Shown here: positions 25,703 to 35,848 of the stretch, in pieces | Position numbering within the stretch: position 1 is the stretch's first letter | Layout: each line of letters opens with the position of its first letter | Origin: Parvularcula sp038749595 | GTDB taxonomy: Bacteria > Pseudomonadota > Alphaproteobacteria > Caulobacterales > Parvularculaceae | Direction of reading: 5' to 3' | Assembly (NCBI GenBank): GCA_038749595.1 | Contig: JBCDHW010000005.1 | Location: 1 to 64,000 of the forward strand | Length of the DNA: 64,000 nt | Program-made: the position numbers and the translations under genes | The notes under the pieces: generated by a model | Seen by the model: only the letters and a program-made list of their open reading frames with translations | What the model was told of the DNA's origin: nothing | Databases searched by the model: none

Positions 25703-26971
25703 ATGGCCGCGAATTTTCAATCCGAATTCCTCCGGAGACTCAACGAACGAGGCTTTATCCATCAGGGCACGGACTTAGGCGCTCTCGACGAAAAACTCAC
25801 GTCGGGAATGCAAACAGCCTACATCGGATTTGATGCGACCGCCGACAGTCTCCACGTCGGCAGTCTCGTTCAGATCATGCTACTGCGCCACCTTCAACAG
25901 TCGGGCCATCAGCCTATTGTCTTGATTGGCGGCGGCACGACGAAAGTCGGTGATCCGACAGGTAAGGACGAACAGCGAAAGCTCCTCTCAGGCGACGACA
26001 TTACAAACAATATCAAGGGTATAAAACGCGCCTTCGATCCGTTCATCACTTTTGGATCGACCGGTACCGACGCTATTTTGGCCAACAACGATGATTGGTT
26101 GTCGTCGCTTTCGTACATCCCGTTCCTACGCGACTATGGCGTCCATTTCACAATCAACCGTATGCTGACTTTTGATAGCGTCAAGCTGCGCCTCGACCGT
26201 GAACAGCCAATGACGTTCCTCGAGTTCAACTACATGCTCATGCAGGCCTATGACTTTCTCGAATTGAAGCGCAGGCATGGATGCACTCTCCAACTCGGCG
26301 GAAGCGACCAATGGGGGAACATCGTCAACGGCGTCGAACTCATCAGGCGCGTCGCCGCGCGCGACGGAAGCAATCCTGATGCATACGGACTAACTACACC
26401 GCTGATCACGACAGCATCTGGCAAGAAAATGGGCAAAACCGAAAGCGGCGCCGTTTGGTTGAACGCGGAACGCACGTCGCCCTACGATTACTGGCAATTC
26501 TGGCGCAACACGGACGATAGCGACGTTGGGATGATGCTGCGCCGGTTCACTGACCTCCCCCTGGGCGAGGTCGAACGCCTCGAGGCGCTCCAAGGCGGTG
26601 AGATCAACGAAGCCAAAAAAATTCTCGCGACGGAAGCAACGGCCCTCCTCCACGGACGGGCCGCCGCAGACGCCGCCGCGGAAACGGCCAGGAAAACATT
26701 CGAAACTGGCGCAGCCGGTGGCAGCCTCCCGTCGTTAGACGTTGAGCAAAGCGCGCTCGCCGCAGGTCTGGCGCTGTTCGCGCCTTTCCAAGAACTTGGC
26801 CTCATCAGCTCCAATGGCGAAGGCCGTCGGCACATCAAGGGAAACGCGTTGAAAATCAACGACAAACCGCTGACCGCGGAGCGTATGTTGTCAACGGAGG
26901 ATGTCGTTGATGGACAAATCAAACTGTCGATCGGCAAAAAGAAACACGCTGTCTTGCGGGTGGTCTCATGA
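25703..26971 (+). CDS. tyrS: Tyrosyl-tRNA synthetase
   Basis: This 422-residue class I synthetase charges tRNA-Tyr. The Rossmann core has YIGFDATADSLHVGSLVQIM (HIGH-like HVGS), the tyrosine-pocket segment MLMQAYDFLEL, GGSDQWGN and the KMSKS-like KMGKTE. A C-terminal S4 RNA-binding domain ends the protein (NALKINDKPLTAERML). ATG 25703 is preferred over GTG 25697. The genes tyrS, prmA and rnd overlap by 4 bases each and form an operon. Confidence 0.96.
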   Translation: MAANFQSEFLRRLNERGFIHQGTDLGALDEKLTSGMQTAYIGFDATADSLHVGSLVQIMLLRHLQQSGHQPIVLIGGGTTKVGDPTGKDEQRKLLSGDDITNNIKGIKRAFDPFITFGSTGTDAILANNDDWLSSLSYIPFLRDYGVHFTINRMLTFDSVKLRLDREQPMTFLEFNYMLMQAYDFLELKRRHGCTLQLGGSDQWGNIVNGVELIRRVAARDGSNPDAYGLTTPLITTASGKKMGKTESGAVWLNAERTSPYDYWQFWRNTDDSDVGMMLRRFTDLPLGEVERLEALQGGEINEAKKILATEATALLHGRAAADAAAETARKTFETGAAGGSLPSLDVEQSALAAGLALFAPFQELGLISSNGEGRRHIKGNALKINDKPLTAERMLSTEDVVDGQIKLSIGKKKHAVLRVVS

Positions 26972-27849
26972 CGTTTCGCACCACATGGTCAGGACCCAAA
27001 TCGGCCCTCGACCAAGCAGAAATGGTCCTTACCGAGATTATCGACCCGCCGGTCGACGCCGCTTCATTGGTGCGCAACGACGACGGGAGCGGCGATCCGG
27101 CTGACGCACCTTGGCTTCTCCATGCGTATACGGAGAGTTCTCTCAACGAACAAATAACCGAAATGCTTCCCCGCGAAATCGTTCTTCAGGCGTGTGAGGA
27201 GCTCGAAGATCGCGACTGGGTGGCCCACAGCCTCGAAGGGCTCGGCGTCATCAAAGCCGGGAAGTTCGTCCTTTTCGGCAGCCACGACCGGGAGAGCGTG
27301 ACGAGCGACCACGGAATAAAGCTGCAGATCGAGGCGAACCGCGCGTTTGGGACGGGCCATCACCCCACCACGGCAGGTTGCTTGGAAACCATCAGCACAC
27401 TCAGCAATCTTCATCCGGCAGCGGTTCTCGACTTGGGCACCGGCTCGGGTGTCCTTGCTTTGGCAGCAAAAGCTCTCTGGCCGGGCGCACGGGTCGTCGC
27501 CACTGACATTGACGCGCCGTCGATTGAAATCGCGAAGGAGCACGGTCAGATCAACAGCATATCGGACGTAACTTGGGGTGTAGCCGATGGGACCAAGTCC
27601 GGTCTCATCCAACAGGGTACGCCCTATGCCCTTGTTTTGGCGAACATTCTCGCAGGTCCCCTCCAAGAACTTGCGGCGGATATTCGCGATGTCCTGACCG
27701 AGACGGGACACGTCATCCTTGCGGGGCTTCTTGATGAGCAGTACAACGATGTTCTGAATACGTATCGTCGTCTCGGCTTCGCCTTGCGCCATAAAGGCGG
27801 CACAGAACGCTGGCCAACACTGCTTCTGCAACGTGAGACCAGCCAATGA
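26968..27849 (+). CDS. prmA: Ribosomal protein L11 methyltransferase
   Basis: The 293-residue enzyme matches PrmA, which trimethylates ribosomal protein L11. Visible are FGTGHHPTTAGCLETI, SAM motif I in VLDLGTGSGVLALAA, ATDIDAPSIEIA and the NPPF-like LVLANILAGPLQELA. The N-terminal substrate-recognition domain is shorter and more divergent than in enterobacteria, as usual in alphaproteobacteria. It overlaps tyrS and rnd by 4 bases each. Confidence 0.93.
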   Translation: MTFRTTWSGPKSALDQAEMVLTEIIDPPVDAASLVRNDDGSGDPADAPWLLHAYTESSLNEQITEMLPREIVLQACEELEDRDWVAHSLEGLGVIKAGKFVLFGSHDRESVTSDHGIKLQIEANRAFGTGHHPTTAGCLETISTLSNLHPAAVLDLGTGSGVLALAAKALWPGARVVATDIDAPSIEIAKEHGQINSISDVTWGVADGTKSGLIQQGTPYALVLANILAGPLQELAADIRDVLTETGHVILAGLLDEQYNDVLNTYRRLGFALRHKGGTERWPTLLLQRETSQ

Positions 27850-28994
27850 ACGTGATCACAACAACGGGCGCGCTCGAGGACTTCTGCGCGAGCGCCTGCA
27901 ACGCAAGCTACCTCACGGTCGACACCGAATTTATGCGCGAAAAAACTTACTTCGCGCATCTTTGCCTGATCCAAGCGGCAACACCCGAAGCTTCGGTAAT
28001 CATTGATCCGCTTGCAGATGACTTAGACCTGAGTGCGTTCTTCAGTCTCCTGTCAGAACCGGGGCTGGTAAAAGTCTTCCACGCGGCGCGCCAAGACATT
28101 GAGATTTTTGTGAAACTCACAGGCAAAGTCCCTGCCCCCTTGTTTGACACACAGGTGGCGGCAATGGTCTTCGGCTACGGTGACCAAGTCGGTTATGAGC
28201 CGCTCGTCCGTGACCTGACCGGTATTCAAATCGACAAAGGCAGCCGGTTTACCGATTGGGCGCGCAGGCCGCTCTCGGACAAACAGCTCGATTACGCGAT
28301 GGGTGACGTTACGCATCTGCGTACGGTCTATGAAAAGCTGCTTCAAAGGCTCGATCAAACCGGACGGCGATCATGGGTCGAAGAAGAGATGAACGCTCTT
28401 CTGGACCCCGATCTTTATCGAACGCTCCCCGATGATGCGTGGCAGCGGCTGAAGCTCCGCAACCCTAAGACGCGAGAGCTCGGTCCGATCCTCGCCTTGG
28501 CGGCGTGGAGAGAACGCGAAGCGCAGTCACGTGACATACCACGTGCACGGATCTTAAAAGATGAAGCCATTTTCGAGCTCGCGCGTGTTCAACCTGAAAC
28601 AACAAAAGACCTCGGCAAGCTCCGCTCTATTCCGCAAGGCTTTGAACGGTCTGCGGTTGCGCGGGATATTGTCTCTGCGATCGCCGCTGGCAAAGCGATG
28701 GCGCCTGACCAACTTCCGGTGCTCGAGCGAAAGCCCCGTGAATCTGCGCCGCCCGATGTGGTCGATTTGCTCCGTGTCTTGATGAAACGTCAGTCCGAAA
28801 AGCACGATGTCGCTCCAAAACTCCTTGCCGTCGCATCAGATCTTGAGAAAATTGCGCTCGACGACAACGCCGACGTTCCCGCCCTGCGCGGTTGGCGCCG
28901 GGAAGTGTTCGGCGACATGGCGTTGAAGCTCAAACGCGGCGAAATTGCGCTGAGCCTTTCCGGCAAGCGCGTTAGCGTGCGCGAATTGTCTTAA
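27846..28994 (+). CDS. rnd: Ribonuclease D
   Basis: The 382-residue 3'-5' exoribonuclease trims tRNA and other stable RNAs. The DEDD exonuclease motifs are visible as LTVDTEFMRE, VFHAARQDIEIF and YAMGDVTHL, and HRDC-like helical domains follow. The last 4 bases overlap ppx, which converges from the other strand, so no terminator fits between them. Confidence 0.93.
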   Translation: MNVITTTGALEDFCASACNASYLTVDTEFMREKTYFAHLCLIQAATPEASVIIDPLADDLDLSAFFSLLSEPGLVKVFHAARQDIEIFVKLTGKVPAPLFDTQVAAMVFGYGDQVGYEPLVRDLTGIQIDKGSRFTDWARRPLSDKQLDYAMGDVTHLRTVYEKLLQRLDQTGRRSWVEEEMNALLDPDLYRTLPDDAWQRLKLRNPKTRELGPILALAAWREREAQSRDIPRARILKDEAIFELARVQPETTKDLGKLRSIPQGFERSAVARDIVSAIAAGKAMAPDQLPVLERKPRESAPPDVVDLLRVLMKRQSEKHDVAPKLLAVASDLEKIALDDNADVPALRGWRREVFGDMALKLKRGEIALSLSGKRVSVRELS

Positions 28995-30499
28995 GGCAGA
29001 CGAATTTCTGCGGGCAAGCTCATCGCTTGGGCTAACCGATCGAGGTCTTTCGTGACATGCTCCGTAAGCAGATCACGGACACTGTCATCGGCCTGGAGAA
29101 CAAGCCGCCCGTCGCTGCGGTAAAGCCGAAACCCGCTCTCGGAGCGGTAGAGCGGCACTTTAAGCGTCGCAGCGAGGCGAAGTGCTCTCCCAACTGCTGT
29201 CGCGTGGTCCAGCTCTGATTTCTCCAGCAATGCAATCGGCAAGAGTGTTCCCGACTTTCCAACAGAACCGCCGAACCGGCTCTTCATCATCACCGCGAGC
29301 ATCGTCCGCTCGATATGATCTATACCGACAAACGGCGCCGCCATAATCACCGACGCTGCATGCTCTGCACGCTGATCGGGGTGACTCGTACTCGCCATAC
29401 GGATCATCATTGATGCCGCGTGGCGTAGCCTCCGCAGAGCAGGCGTTTCGTCAAACAATTCGTCCGTAAAAGCCGCTGCACCTTCGGCAAGACCAGCTTG
29501 GTATGCGCGGTGACGCTCGGCAATGTCTTGAGCAAGCGCAAAGAGGGGCTCTTCCGCCCGGGTTTCCTCTTTCAACTTTTCAAACAAAAAACCTTCGCGC
29601 ACGCCGCATGCACTGACGACAACACTCTGCGCGTTGGAGACATCGAGCAATTTCCGCAGCACGATGGACGCCATCGGTAACGTGGGCACACGTTTTTTCT
29701 GAACCCGGTCGATACGCGCGAGGGTCTCTGGCTCTTCATTTTCGACGAACGCGCACGTAGCGCGGACATGCTCCGCAGACATCCTATAATGGTCGAGGAT
29801 CGGAACCGGATGCTTGGCGAGGTTCATTCCCACACGGGCGATCGCGCGCCATGCTCCGCCCACAACGTAAAGATGCGGAGCGGACAATTCTCGCAGCCAT
29901 GAGAGCGGCGCAAGGTGTTCATCGACAAACGCGATGGCCGCAGCGCGATCATCACCATAGTCTTTCGTGAGGCGAAGTGAACCGATCGGTAGGCTGACCA
30001 TGTCCGAAATATTGTCGGGACCCGCCCCGAGGCGGCTCAACTCAAGACTGCCCCCGCCAAGATCTCCGCCGATCGCTTCTAGCCGATCACGGACGATTTC
30101 GGGCGCGCTGCACAGGATCCCGAGGCCCGCAAGTCGCGCTTCTTCCACACCAGTCAAAAGCCGGGGTGCAAACCCTAATACTTTAATATCATGCAAGAAT
30201 TCCGGACCGTTCGGCGCATCGCGGACAGCTGCCGTGGCGAACACATCGACCGTTTCCGGTTCCTCCAACGCAAGCACAGCGGAGAAGCGACGCAGCGTAG
30301 CCAGCGCTTCCGTCATCGCTGATGGACGGAGGTTTCCCGTATCAGGATCGCGGTCACCCAACCCGCACAACGACTTCTCGTTCACGACTGGGATGGGAAC
30401 GCGAGGAGGGCCGGTAAAGATCACCAGACGGACGGAATTCGAGCCGATGTCGATGACGGCACGCCGCGGCCATACGGATAAAGCGGTGTCAGTCGCCAA
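28991..30499 (-). CDS. ppx: Exopolyphosphatase / GppA family
   Basis: The 502-residue protein belongs to the ASKHA phosphatases that degrade polyphosphate (Ppx) or pppGpp (GppA). The motifs DIGSNSVRLVIF at the N-terminus and GGDLGGGSLELSRLG in the middle form the nucleotide/polyphosphate-binding core. The TTG start at 30499 overlaps the ppk stop. Pairing with ppk favours polyphosphate turnover, but activity on pppGpp cannot be excluded. Confidence 0.9.
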   Translation of the reverse strand: MATDTALSVWPRRAVIDIGSNSVRLVIFTGPPRVPIPVVNEKSLCGLGDRDPDTGNLRPSAMTEALATLRRFSAVLALEEPETVDVFATAAVRDAPNGPEFLHDIKVLGFAPRLLTGVEEARLAGLGILCSAPEIVRDRLEAIGGDLGGGSLELSRLGAGPDNISDMVSLPIGSLRLTKDYGDDRAAAIAFVDEHLAPLSWLRELSAPHLYVVGGAWRAIARVGMNLAKHPVPILDHYRMSAEHVRATCAFVENEEPETLARIDRVQKKRVPTLPMASIVLRKLLDVSNAQSVVVSACGVREGFLFEKLKEETRAEEPLFALAQDIAERHRAYQAGLAEGAAAFTDELFDETPALRRLRHAASMMIRMASTSHPDQRAEHAASVIMAAPFVGIDHIERTMLAVMMKSRFGGSVGKSGTLLPIALLEKSELDHATAVGRALRLAATLKVPLYRSESGFRLYRSDGRLVLQADDSVRDLLTEHVTKDLDRLAQAMSLPAEIRLP

Positions 30500-32678
30500 C
30501 CGAAAGCTCTTGTGGTGGCTGCTCTTTTAAGGCTCGCCCCCGGCCTGATAGGCTGGGATTGGTCATAAAATAATCATGCACGTTGAAGGGCACCTGGCCC
30601 CGCGCCGCGGCATCGCGCGTGTACTTACCATCAGCACCCAGAGTCCAACTCTGCACATTGTCTTTCAAATTCGCGACCATGATCTGATCAATGATTTGAT
30701 TGTGAGTCGTCTCGTTCGTCACGGGGCAAAGCACCTCGACGCGACGATTAAGGTTTCTGGGCATCCAGTCGGCTGAAGAAATGTACACCTTGGCTTGGTC
30801 GGACGGCATGGGATGCCCCGCGCCAAAGCAGAAAATCCGCGAGTGCTCGAGATAGCGGCCAACGATACTCTTGACCCTGATGTTCTCCGACAGACCAGGC
30901 ACTCCGGGCCGGAGGCAACAGATGCCGCGCACAATGAGAGCCACGCGCACCCCAGCCTGGGAGGCTTCGTAGAGCTTATCGATAAGACTGCCGTCGACGA
31001 GCGAGTTCATCTTCGCCCAAATTTCCGCGGGGCGCCCTGCCCGCGCATGAGCGATTTCGTCGTCGATCAGCTTCTCCGTATACTCGCGAAGATTAAGCGG
31101 CGCGACGGCAAACTCTGCAAACTCCTTAGGCGTCGCATAACCCGTCACAAAGTTGAAAACCCGCGCTGCGTCTTGCGCGATGTCTTCGTTGCAGGTGAAG
31201 AGGGATATATCCGTATACACCTTCGCCGTGATTTGGTGGTAGTTCCCCGTCCCGACATGCACATAGCTGACAGTTTTTTTGCCTTCGCGCCTCACCACAA
31301 CGCTCAGCTTACTGTGGGTTTTGTAGTCTACAAATCCGTAGACGACATTCACACCCGCACGCTCCAGAGCCCGTGCCCACTGAATGTTTGCCTCTTCATC
31401 AAACCGTGCCTTGAGCTCGACGAGCGCGGTGACATTCTTCCCCGCTTCCGCTGCTTCAATCAGTGCACCGATGATCGGGGATTGTTTTGATGTCCGGTAG
31501 AGCGTTTGTTTGATAGCAATAACATCGGGATCGGCCGCCGCTTGTTTCAGATATTGGACGACCACATCAAAGTCTTCATACGGATGGTGAACGACGATGT
31601 CTTTCTCGGCAATGGCCGAGAAACAGTCCATATTGTGCTCACGGATCCGCTCAGGAAACCGTGCTTCGAAGGGCGGAAACAGAAGGTCCGTCCGGTCTGA
31701 CGGGATCATTTCTGCCAGCTGCGTCAGACCGAGAAGGCCCTCAATCAAAACGATATCGTTCGGATGCACACTGAGCTTCGCCCCGATGAGATCGCGTAGA
31801 GCGAAGGGCATATCAGCGTTGATCGTCAGCCGAATGACATCGCCGCGCCGCCGCCGACGCAACATCGTCTCAAACTGTTGAACGAGGTCTTCGGCCTCTT
31901 CTTCAATCTCCACATCGCTGTCGCGGATGATCCGGAAAACGCCGGATGACAGCATCTCGCGGTCCGGAAAGACGTGGTGCAAGAAATGGGAGATCGTCCG
32001 CTCAAGGCTAATATACCGCACGCGCGGCATTCCGTGCACCGCATCGTCGGTGGACGGAAGACGGATAAAGCGGCGCACTTTGCTCGGTACCGGGAGCAAC
32101 GCCGTCAATTCACCATTGTCGCCGCCCAGGCGGAAACACAGCACAAATCCCTGATTCGGAATGAAAGGAAACGGATGCGCCGGGTCGAGCGCCAAGGGCG
32201 TCAGCGCCGGAAAAACATTGCTCAAAAACTCGTCTTCAAGCCACCGCGCCTCATCCTCGCTCAGGTCGCGCGGCTCGACGAGCGACACCCCTTGCTCATC
32301 GAGTAGCCGACGCAGCTCCCGCCAAATCCTCTGCTGCCGCATCATAAGAGCGGCCGCGCGCTCATTAATCAGCTTCAGCTGCTGGCGCGGCGTCAGGCCC
32401 TCTTGGCTGAGTTTCGTAACGCCGCTGCGCACCTGGCCAACGAGCCCGGCAACCCGCACCATGAAAAATTCATCGAGGTTGTTCGCCGAAATGGAGAGAA
32501 AACGCAGCCGTTCCAGGAGCGGATGCCGCGCATTTTCCGCCTCCTCCAAAACGCGATCGTTGAACTCGAGCCAGCTGAGCTCGCGATTGATGAAACGCTT
32601 CGGGTCATCCGCGGCAATCGGGCGTATCTCTGCGGCAGAACGATCGTGGTCCGGATTGTTATGCGCGACCGTATCCAT
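30489..32678 (-). CDS. ppk: Polyphosphate kinase 1
   Basis: This 729-residue enzyme polymerises the gamma-phosphate of ATP into polyphosphate. The N-terminal domain starts RFINRELSWLEFNDRVLEEA. The catalytic C-terminal domains contain the autophosphorylated His in YVHVGTGNYH, preceded by KTHSKLSVVVRR, and the second conserved region SSADWMPRNLNRRVE. ATG 32678 is chosen because GGGGGAGGAG precedes it. It overlaps hdaA upstream by 20 bases and ppx downstream by 11. Confidence 0.96.
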   Translation of the reverse strand: MDTVAHNNPDHDRSAAEIRPIAADDPKRFINRELSWLEFNDRVLEEAENARHPLLERLRFLSISANNLDEFFMVRVAGLVGQVRSGVTKLSQEGLTPRQQLKLINERAAALMMRQQRIWRELRRLLDEQGVSLVEPRDLSEDEARWLEDEFLSNVFPALTPLALDPAHPFPFIPNQGFVLCFRLGGDNGELTALLPVPSKVRRFIRLPSTDDAVHGMPRVRYISLERTISHFLHHVFPDREMLSSGVFRIIRDSDVEIEEEAEDLVQQFETMLRRRRRGDVIRLTINADMPFALRDLIGAKLSVHPNDIVLIEGLLGLTQLAEMIPSDRTDLLFPPFEARFPERIREHNMDCFSAIAEKDIVVHHPYEDFDVVVQYLKQAAADPDVIAIKQTLYRTSKQSPIIGALIEAAEAGKNVTALVELKARFDEEANIQWARALERAGVNVVYGFVDYKTHSKLSVVVRREGKKTVSYVHVGTGNYHQITAKVYTDISLFTCNEDIAQDAARVFNFVTGYATPKEFAEFAVAPLNLREYTEKLIDDEIAHARAGRPAEIWAKMNSLVDGSLIDKLYEASQAGVRVALIVRGICCLRPGVPGLSENIRVKSIVGRYLEHSRIFCFGAGHPMPSDQAKVYISSADWMPRNLNRRVEVLCPVTNETTHNQIIDQIMVANLKDNVQSWTLGADGKYTRDAAARGQVPFNVHDYFMTNPSLSGRGRALKEQPPQELSVGD

Positions 32679-33372
32679 CAATCTCCTCCCCCGAGCTCAA
32701 ACCGGCAATCATCTCCACCGTCCGGTCAAGCGCCCATTCTAACCGGGCGCGTTGCCCCAAATCGGCGGGGACCCGGTCCAGTGCCGTGCAGAATGCTCGT
32801 GGCGCAGCAAGGTGACGATTCAATGACCCCGCCACGAACGCGCGGTCTTTTTCGCTCAATCGATGGCCGTGAAGATCGACGTCGTCGGCCAAGAGCCGCT
32901 CCAGCGCGTCAGGCGTCGGTCGGTCCAGGACGACTTCAGCCAACGCGATGAGTCGCGATTCGAGATCCGACGTGATGGCTTCGCCCTGGCGCTGGTACCA
33001 CGCAACCGGCGGCTGACGCGCCTCGATAACAAGCACCCGGCGCTCGGACGCCGCGGCGTTGATCTGCGCAAAAAGCTCCATCGGCGCAGCCGTTTCAAGG
33101 CGCACGCACCGCATAGAATCGCCGCCGCGTGCCGTGTTCAACTCGTCCACAAGCCGCGACTTGCCGGCCCCGGCCGGGCCGATCAGTAGCACAGCCGTCA
33201 GCCCCGACGTGGCCCGATTGAGCCGGGTCGCAACGCGGTCGAGCTGTTCAAAAGCGGCCAGCTGCGCTGCGCTGGGGCGCCAAGCCGGTGCCGTGCTGAA
33301 CCGGGGCTCAAACGGCAAAGACACCTGCTTCGAAGCGCTCTGCCGCCTTACGTTAACGGCCGTCGGGATCAT
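32659..33372 (-). CDS. hdaA: HdaA: DnaA-related regulatory AAA+ protein
   Basis: The 237-residue protein resembles domain III of DnaA without the DNA-binding domain. It has Walker A GPAGAGKS in LLIGPAGAGKSRLVDELN, a degenerate Walker B in RVLVIEARQP and LESRLIALAEVVLDRPT-like lid helices. Hda stimulates ATP hydrolysis by DnaA after replication starts, acting with the beta clamp; the VSLPFEP segment near the N-terminus resembles the clamp-binding QLPL-type motif of the family. ATG 33372 overlaps the DUF2066 gene by 20 bases. GTG just before SLPFEP is an alternative start. Confidence 0.85.
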   Translation of the reverse strand: MIPTAVNVRRQSASKQVSLPFEPRFSTAPAWRPSAAQLAAFEQLDRVATRLNRATSGLTAVLLIGPAGAGKSRLVDELNTARGGDSMRCVRLETAAPMELFAQINAAASERRVLVIEARQPPVAWYQRQGEAITSDLESRLIALAEVVLDRPTPDALERLLADDVDLHGHRLSEKDRAFVAGSLNRHLAAPRAFCTALDRVPADLGQRARLEWALDRTVEMIAGLSSGEEIDGYGRA

Positions 33373-34723
33373 CACCGAACAGGTCCTCCGGCAGATCCGG
33401 CACCTCTTCCTCGTCCCGGTTCCGCCGCCCAAAGATCCGGCCAAGCCCCCGCCGTTCGCGCTCTTGCTCAGCGTTCTGCTGCGCGCGCGCCGGATCCATG
33501 GGGATCAGCGTCTTCTTCAGCTCAGCTGCGCGGGTTTTCTCGGCGATGTGCCAAACGCCATTGGTGTCCTGCCAAACGTCGAGATCAAACTGCGCCATCG
33601 CAAGCCGAAATTGCTCGCTCTCACCAACCACCGTGAGCTCGATCTTAGTGGTGTTGTTATTGAAAACTCCGTCGCGCCGCCCAACCACCAGGGCGGTGGC
33701 GTCGATCGCATTCTGAATGTCGGCCCATTCCCGCGTGTCCGAGAACCAAGCCGTCAGCTCAAAAGTACGCCGCAAGCTGTAGTCAACCAGCGTCTGGTTT
33801 TTCCAGCGGCGGGCATGTTGATCCAACGTCCCGGTCACCGCCTGGCGGGCCAGGGCGGGGAAATCGTCCGCCGTACCGCGGAACGAGACGTCGGCGATCG
33901 GCGTTCCGAAGCCCAGTCGACCACCTTCAGCCCCGGGCGTCGCTTCGATCAGTTTGACGTTGAAATTCAACGACGTCCCCCGCTCGGCCAAACGGCCAAG
34001 GGCGATCAACAGACGCGGCGCGTTGTATCGCTCCGAAAACGCTTGGAGCTGCGCCGCGTTCAGGTTGAGCGCTTCTTCGGCCGAAATGGCCTGGACGTCG
34101 AGGATGTCCCCGCGCGGCAGGATCATCGGGGTCAGCTCACTGCTCAAGGGCTTGGCGAGCCAAGCCCGGGCCCAGGGGTTCTTCGCTTCCCAAAGATAAA
34201 CCCCGTTGTCGGTGGCGAGCACAGGCAAGACCATCGCTTCCCGCGCTTGTTCTTCGGCGTAAGGCAACCGCGATTGTTGCAGCAGCGCGCGGATCAGTTC
34301 CGGTTTAAAGCGATACGTGATGCTGGCGCGGTAGGTCGTCCCCGACGACTTCTCGTTGAAAACGTTGGTTTCTTGCTCAAAACTTCTGAGGGTATCCCGA
34401 TCGACGATGACCGCCGTTTTCCCCACCGCAGCTTGGGCTTCGTTGATGGTCTCTGCGTAGACCCCGCTCGTGCGCGCTGCTGCCGGCGCTGGGCGATCGC
34501 TGCTGACCACAGGCAGGTAGATCCAGTCGGCTTCCGCCACGAGGCGGCGCATCAAAATGTCAAACGCCACCGCCCTGCCCTGGTCCCGGGCGCGCCGCTG
34601 GGCCAAAGCCGAGGACTTCGCTTCTGCAAAGACGGGCACTTCAGGGACTGTAAAGACCAGCTCCGAGGCCGTCGCCGACGCAAAAAAGGCCATGATGACA
34701 AGGAAGAAGCGGAGCATATTCAT
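33353..34723 (-). CDS. DUF2066 periplasmic protein
   Basis: From ATG 34723 the product has 456 residues with a signal peptide (MNMLRFFLVIMAFFASATAS). The body starts VPEVPVFAEAKSSALAQRRARDQGRAVAFDILMRRL, characteristic of DUF2066, and the C-terminus is Arg/Glu-rich. Function is unknown. The family regularly precedes hdaA and lies divergent from purM in alphaproteobacteria, as here. Confidence 0.88.
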   Translation of the reverse strand: MNMLRFFLVIMAFFASATASELVFTVPEVPVFAEAKSSALAQRRARDQGRAVAFDILMRRLVAEADWIYLPVVSSDRPAPAAARTSGVYAETINEAQAAVGKTAVIVDRDTLRSFEQETNVFNEKSSGTTYRASITYRFKPELIRALLQQSRLPYAEEQAREAMVLPVLATDNGVYLWEAKNPWARAWLAKPLSSELTPMILPRGDILDVQAISAEEALNLNAAQLQAFSERYNAPRLLIALGRLAERGTSLNFNVKLIEATPGAEGGRLGFGTPIADVSFRGTADDFPALARQAVTGTLDQHARRWKNQTLVDYSLRRTFELTAWFSDTREWADIQNAIDATALVVGRRDGVFNNNTTKIELTVVGESEQFRLAMAQFDLDVWQDTNGVWHIAEKTRAAELKKTLIPMDPARAQQNAEQERERRGLGRIFGRRNRDEEEVPDLPEDLFGDDPDGR

Positions 34724-34855
34724 ATCCCAAAGGGTCGCCTGCTCCGCGTTTAGCATCGCCGAAGCGAAGAGGCGAACGGAAAGCCGTGAGAAGCGCGCAA
34801 GATCTGGGGGAAACGTTTTCCTTCACGAACCTGGCCGCAGCGCCTATCGGAGCCC

Positions 34856-35848
34856 ATGACCGACGCCTATCAAAAAGCCGGAGTGGACATCGACGCCGGC
34901 AACGCTCTCGTCAAACGCATCCTGCCGCTCGCCGCGGCGACCCGGCGTCCCGGTGCCGACGCTGACCTTGGCGGGTTCGGCGGCGTTTTCGACATGAAGG
35001 CTGCTGGCTTTGACGACCCCCTGTTGGTGGCAGGCGCCGACGGTGTCGGCACCAAACTCCTCCTCGCGCTCGAAGTGGGGGCTTATCACGAGATCGGGAT
35101 CGACCTCGTCGCGATGTGCGCCAACGATGTTCTCGTTCAAGGCGCCCAGCCGCTCTTCTTCCTCGATTACTTCGCAACCGGCCAACTCGATCAAGATGCC
35201 GCCGCCGCCGTGGTCGCGGGCATCGCCGAGGGCTGCAAGCGTGCCGGCGCTGCGCTCATCGGCGGCGAAACGGCTGAAATGCCAGGCCTTTATGCCAAAG
35301 GACATTTCGACCTCGCGGGCTTCTGCGTCGGTGCCGTCGAACGCGGCGCCTTGTTACCGCGCCCCGGCGCGATGGCCGCTGGCGATGTTCTCATCGCGCT
35401 TCCCTCCTCGGGTCCGCACGCCAATGGCTTCAGCTTGATCCGGAAGTTGATCGAGAAAGCGGGCGTTGCGCTTGGCGAAGACGCACCTTTCGGCGGGACA
35501 TGGGGCGATCACCTTTTGGCGCCCACGGAAATCTACGTTCAGGCGGTTGAGCCACTCCTTCGTACAGGATCGGTCAAAGGCATGGCCCATATCACCGGCG
35601 GCGGGCTCATCGAGAATGTGCCCCGGGTGCTCCCCGACCACCTTGTCCCGTCGTACGACGAGGAAGCGCTCGCTGTCCCCGCACTCTTCGCCTGGCTCCA
35701 GGAGGAAGGCGATCTGCCCGACCTAGAGCTGATGACGGTCTTCAATTGCGGCATCGGCATGGTTCTGATCGCTGACCCTGCGCACACTGACGATATTCTG
35801 TCGGCAACCGAAGGCGCATTCGTCATCGGACAGCTCGATCCGGCATGA
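34856..35848 (+). CDS. purM: Phosphoribosylformylglycinamidine cyclo-ligase
   Basis: PurM (330 residues) makes aminoimidazole ribotide in purine synthesis. Features are YQKAGVDIDAGNALVKRI, LVAGADGVGTKLLLA, the ATP-site GGETAEMPGLY and the ISSGPHANGFSLIRK-type segment. The stop overlaps purN by 4 bases, so the two purine genes are cotranscribed, divergent from the DUF2066 gene. Confidence 0.97.
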   Translation: MTDAYQKAGVDIDAGNALVKRILPLAAATRRPGADADLGGFGGVFDMKAAGFDDPLLVAGADGVGTKLLLALEVGAYHEIGIDLVAMCANDVLVQGAQPLFFLDYFATGQLDQDAAAAVVAGIAEGCKRAGAALIGGETAEMPGLYAKGHFDLAGFCVGAVERGALLPRPGAMAAGDVLIALPSSGPHANGFSLIRKLIEKAGVALGEDAPFGGTWGDHLLAPTEIYVQAVEPLLRTGSVKGMAHITGGGLIENVPRVLPDHLVPSYDEEALAVPALFAWLQEEGDLPDLELMTVFNCGIGMVLIADPAHTDDILSATEGAFVIGQLDPA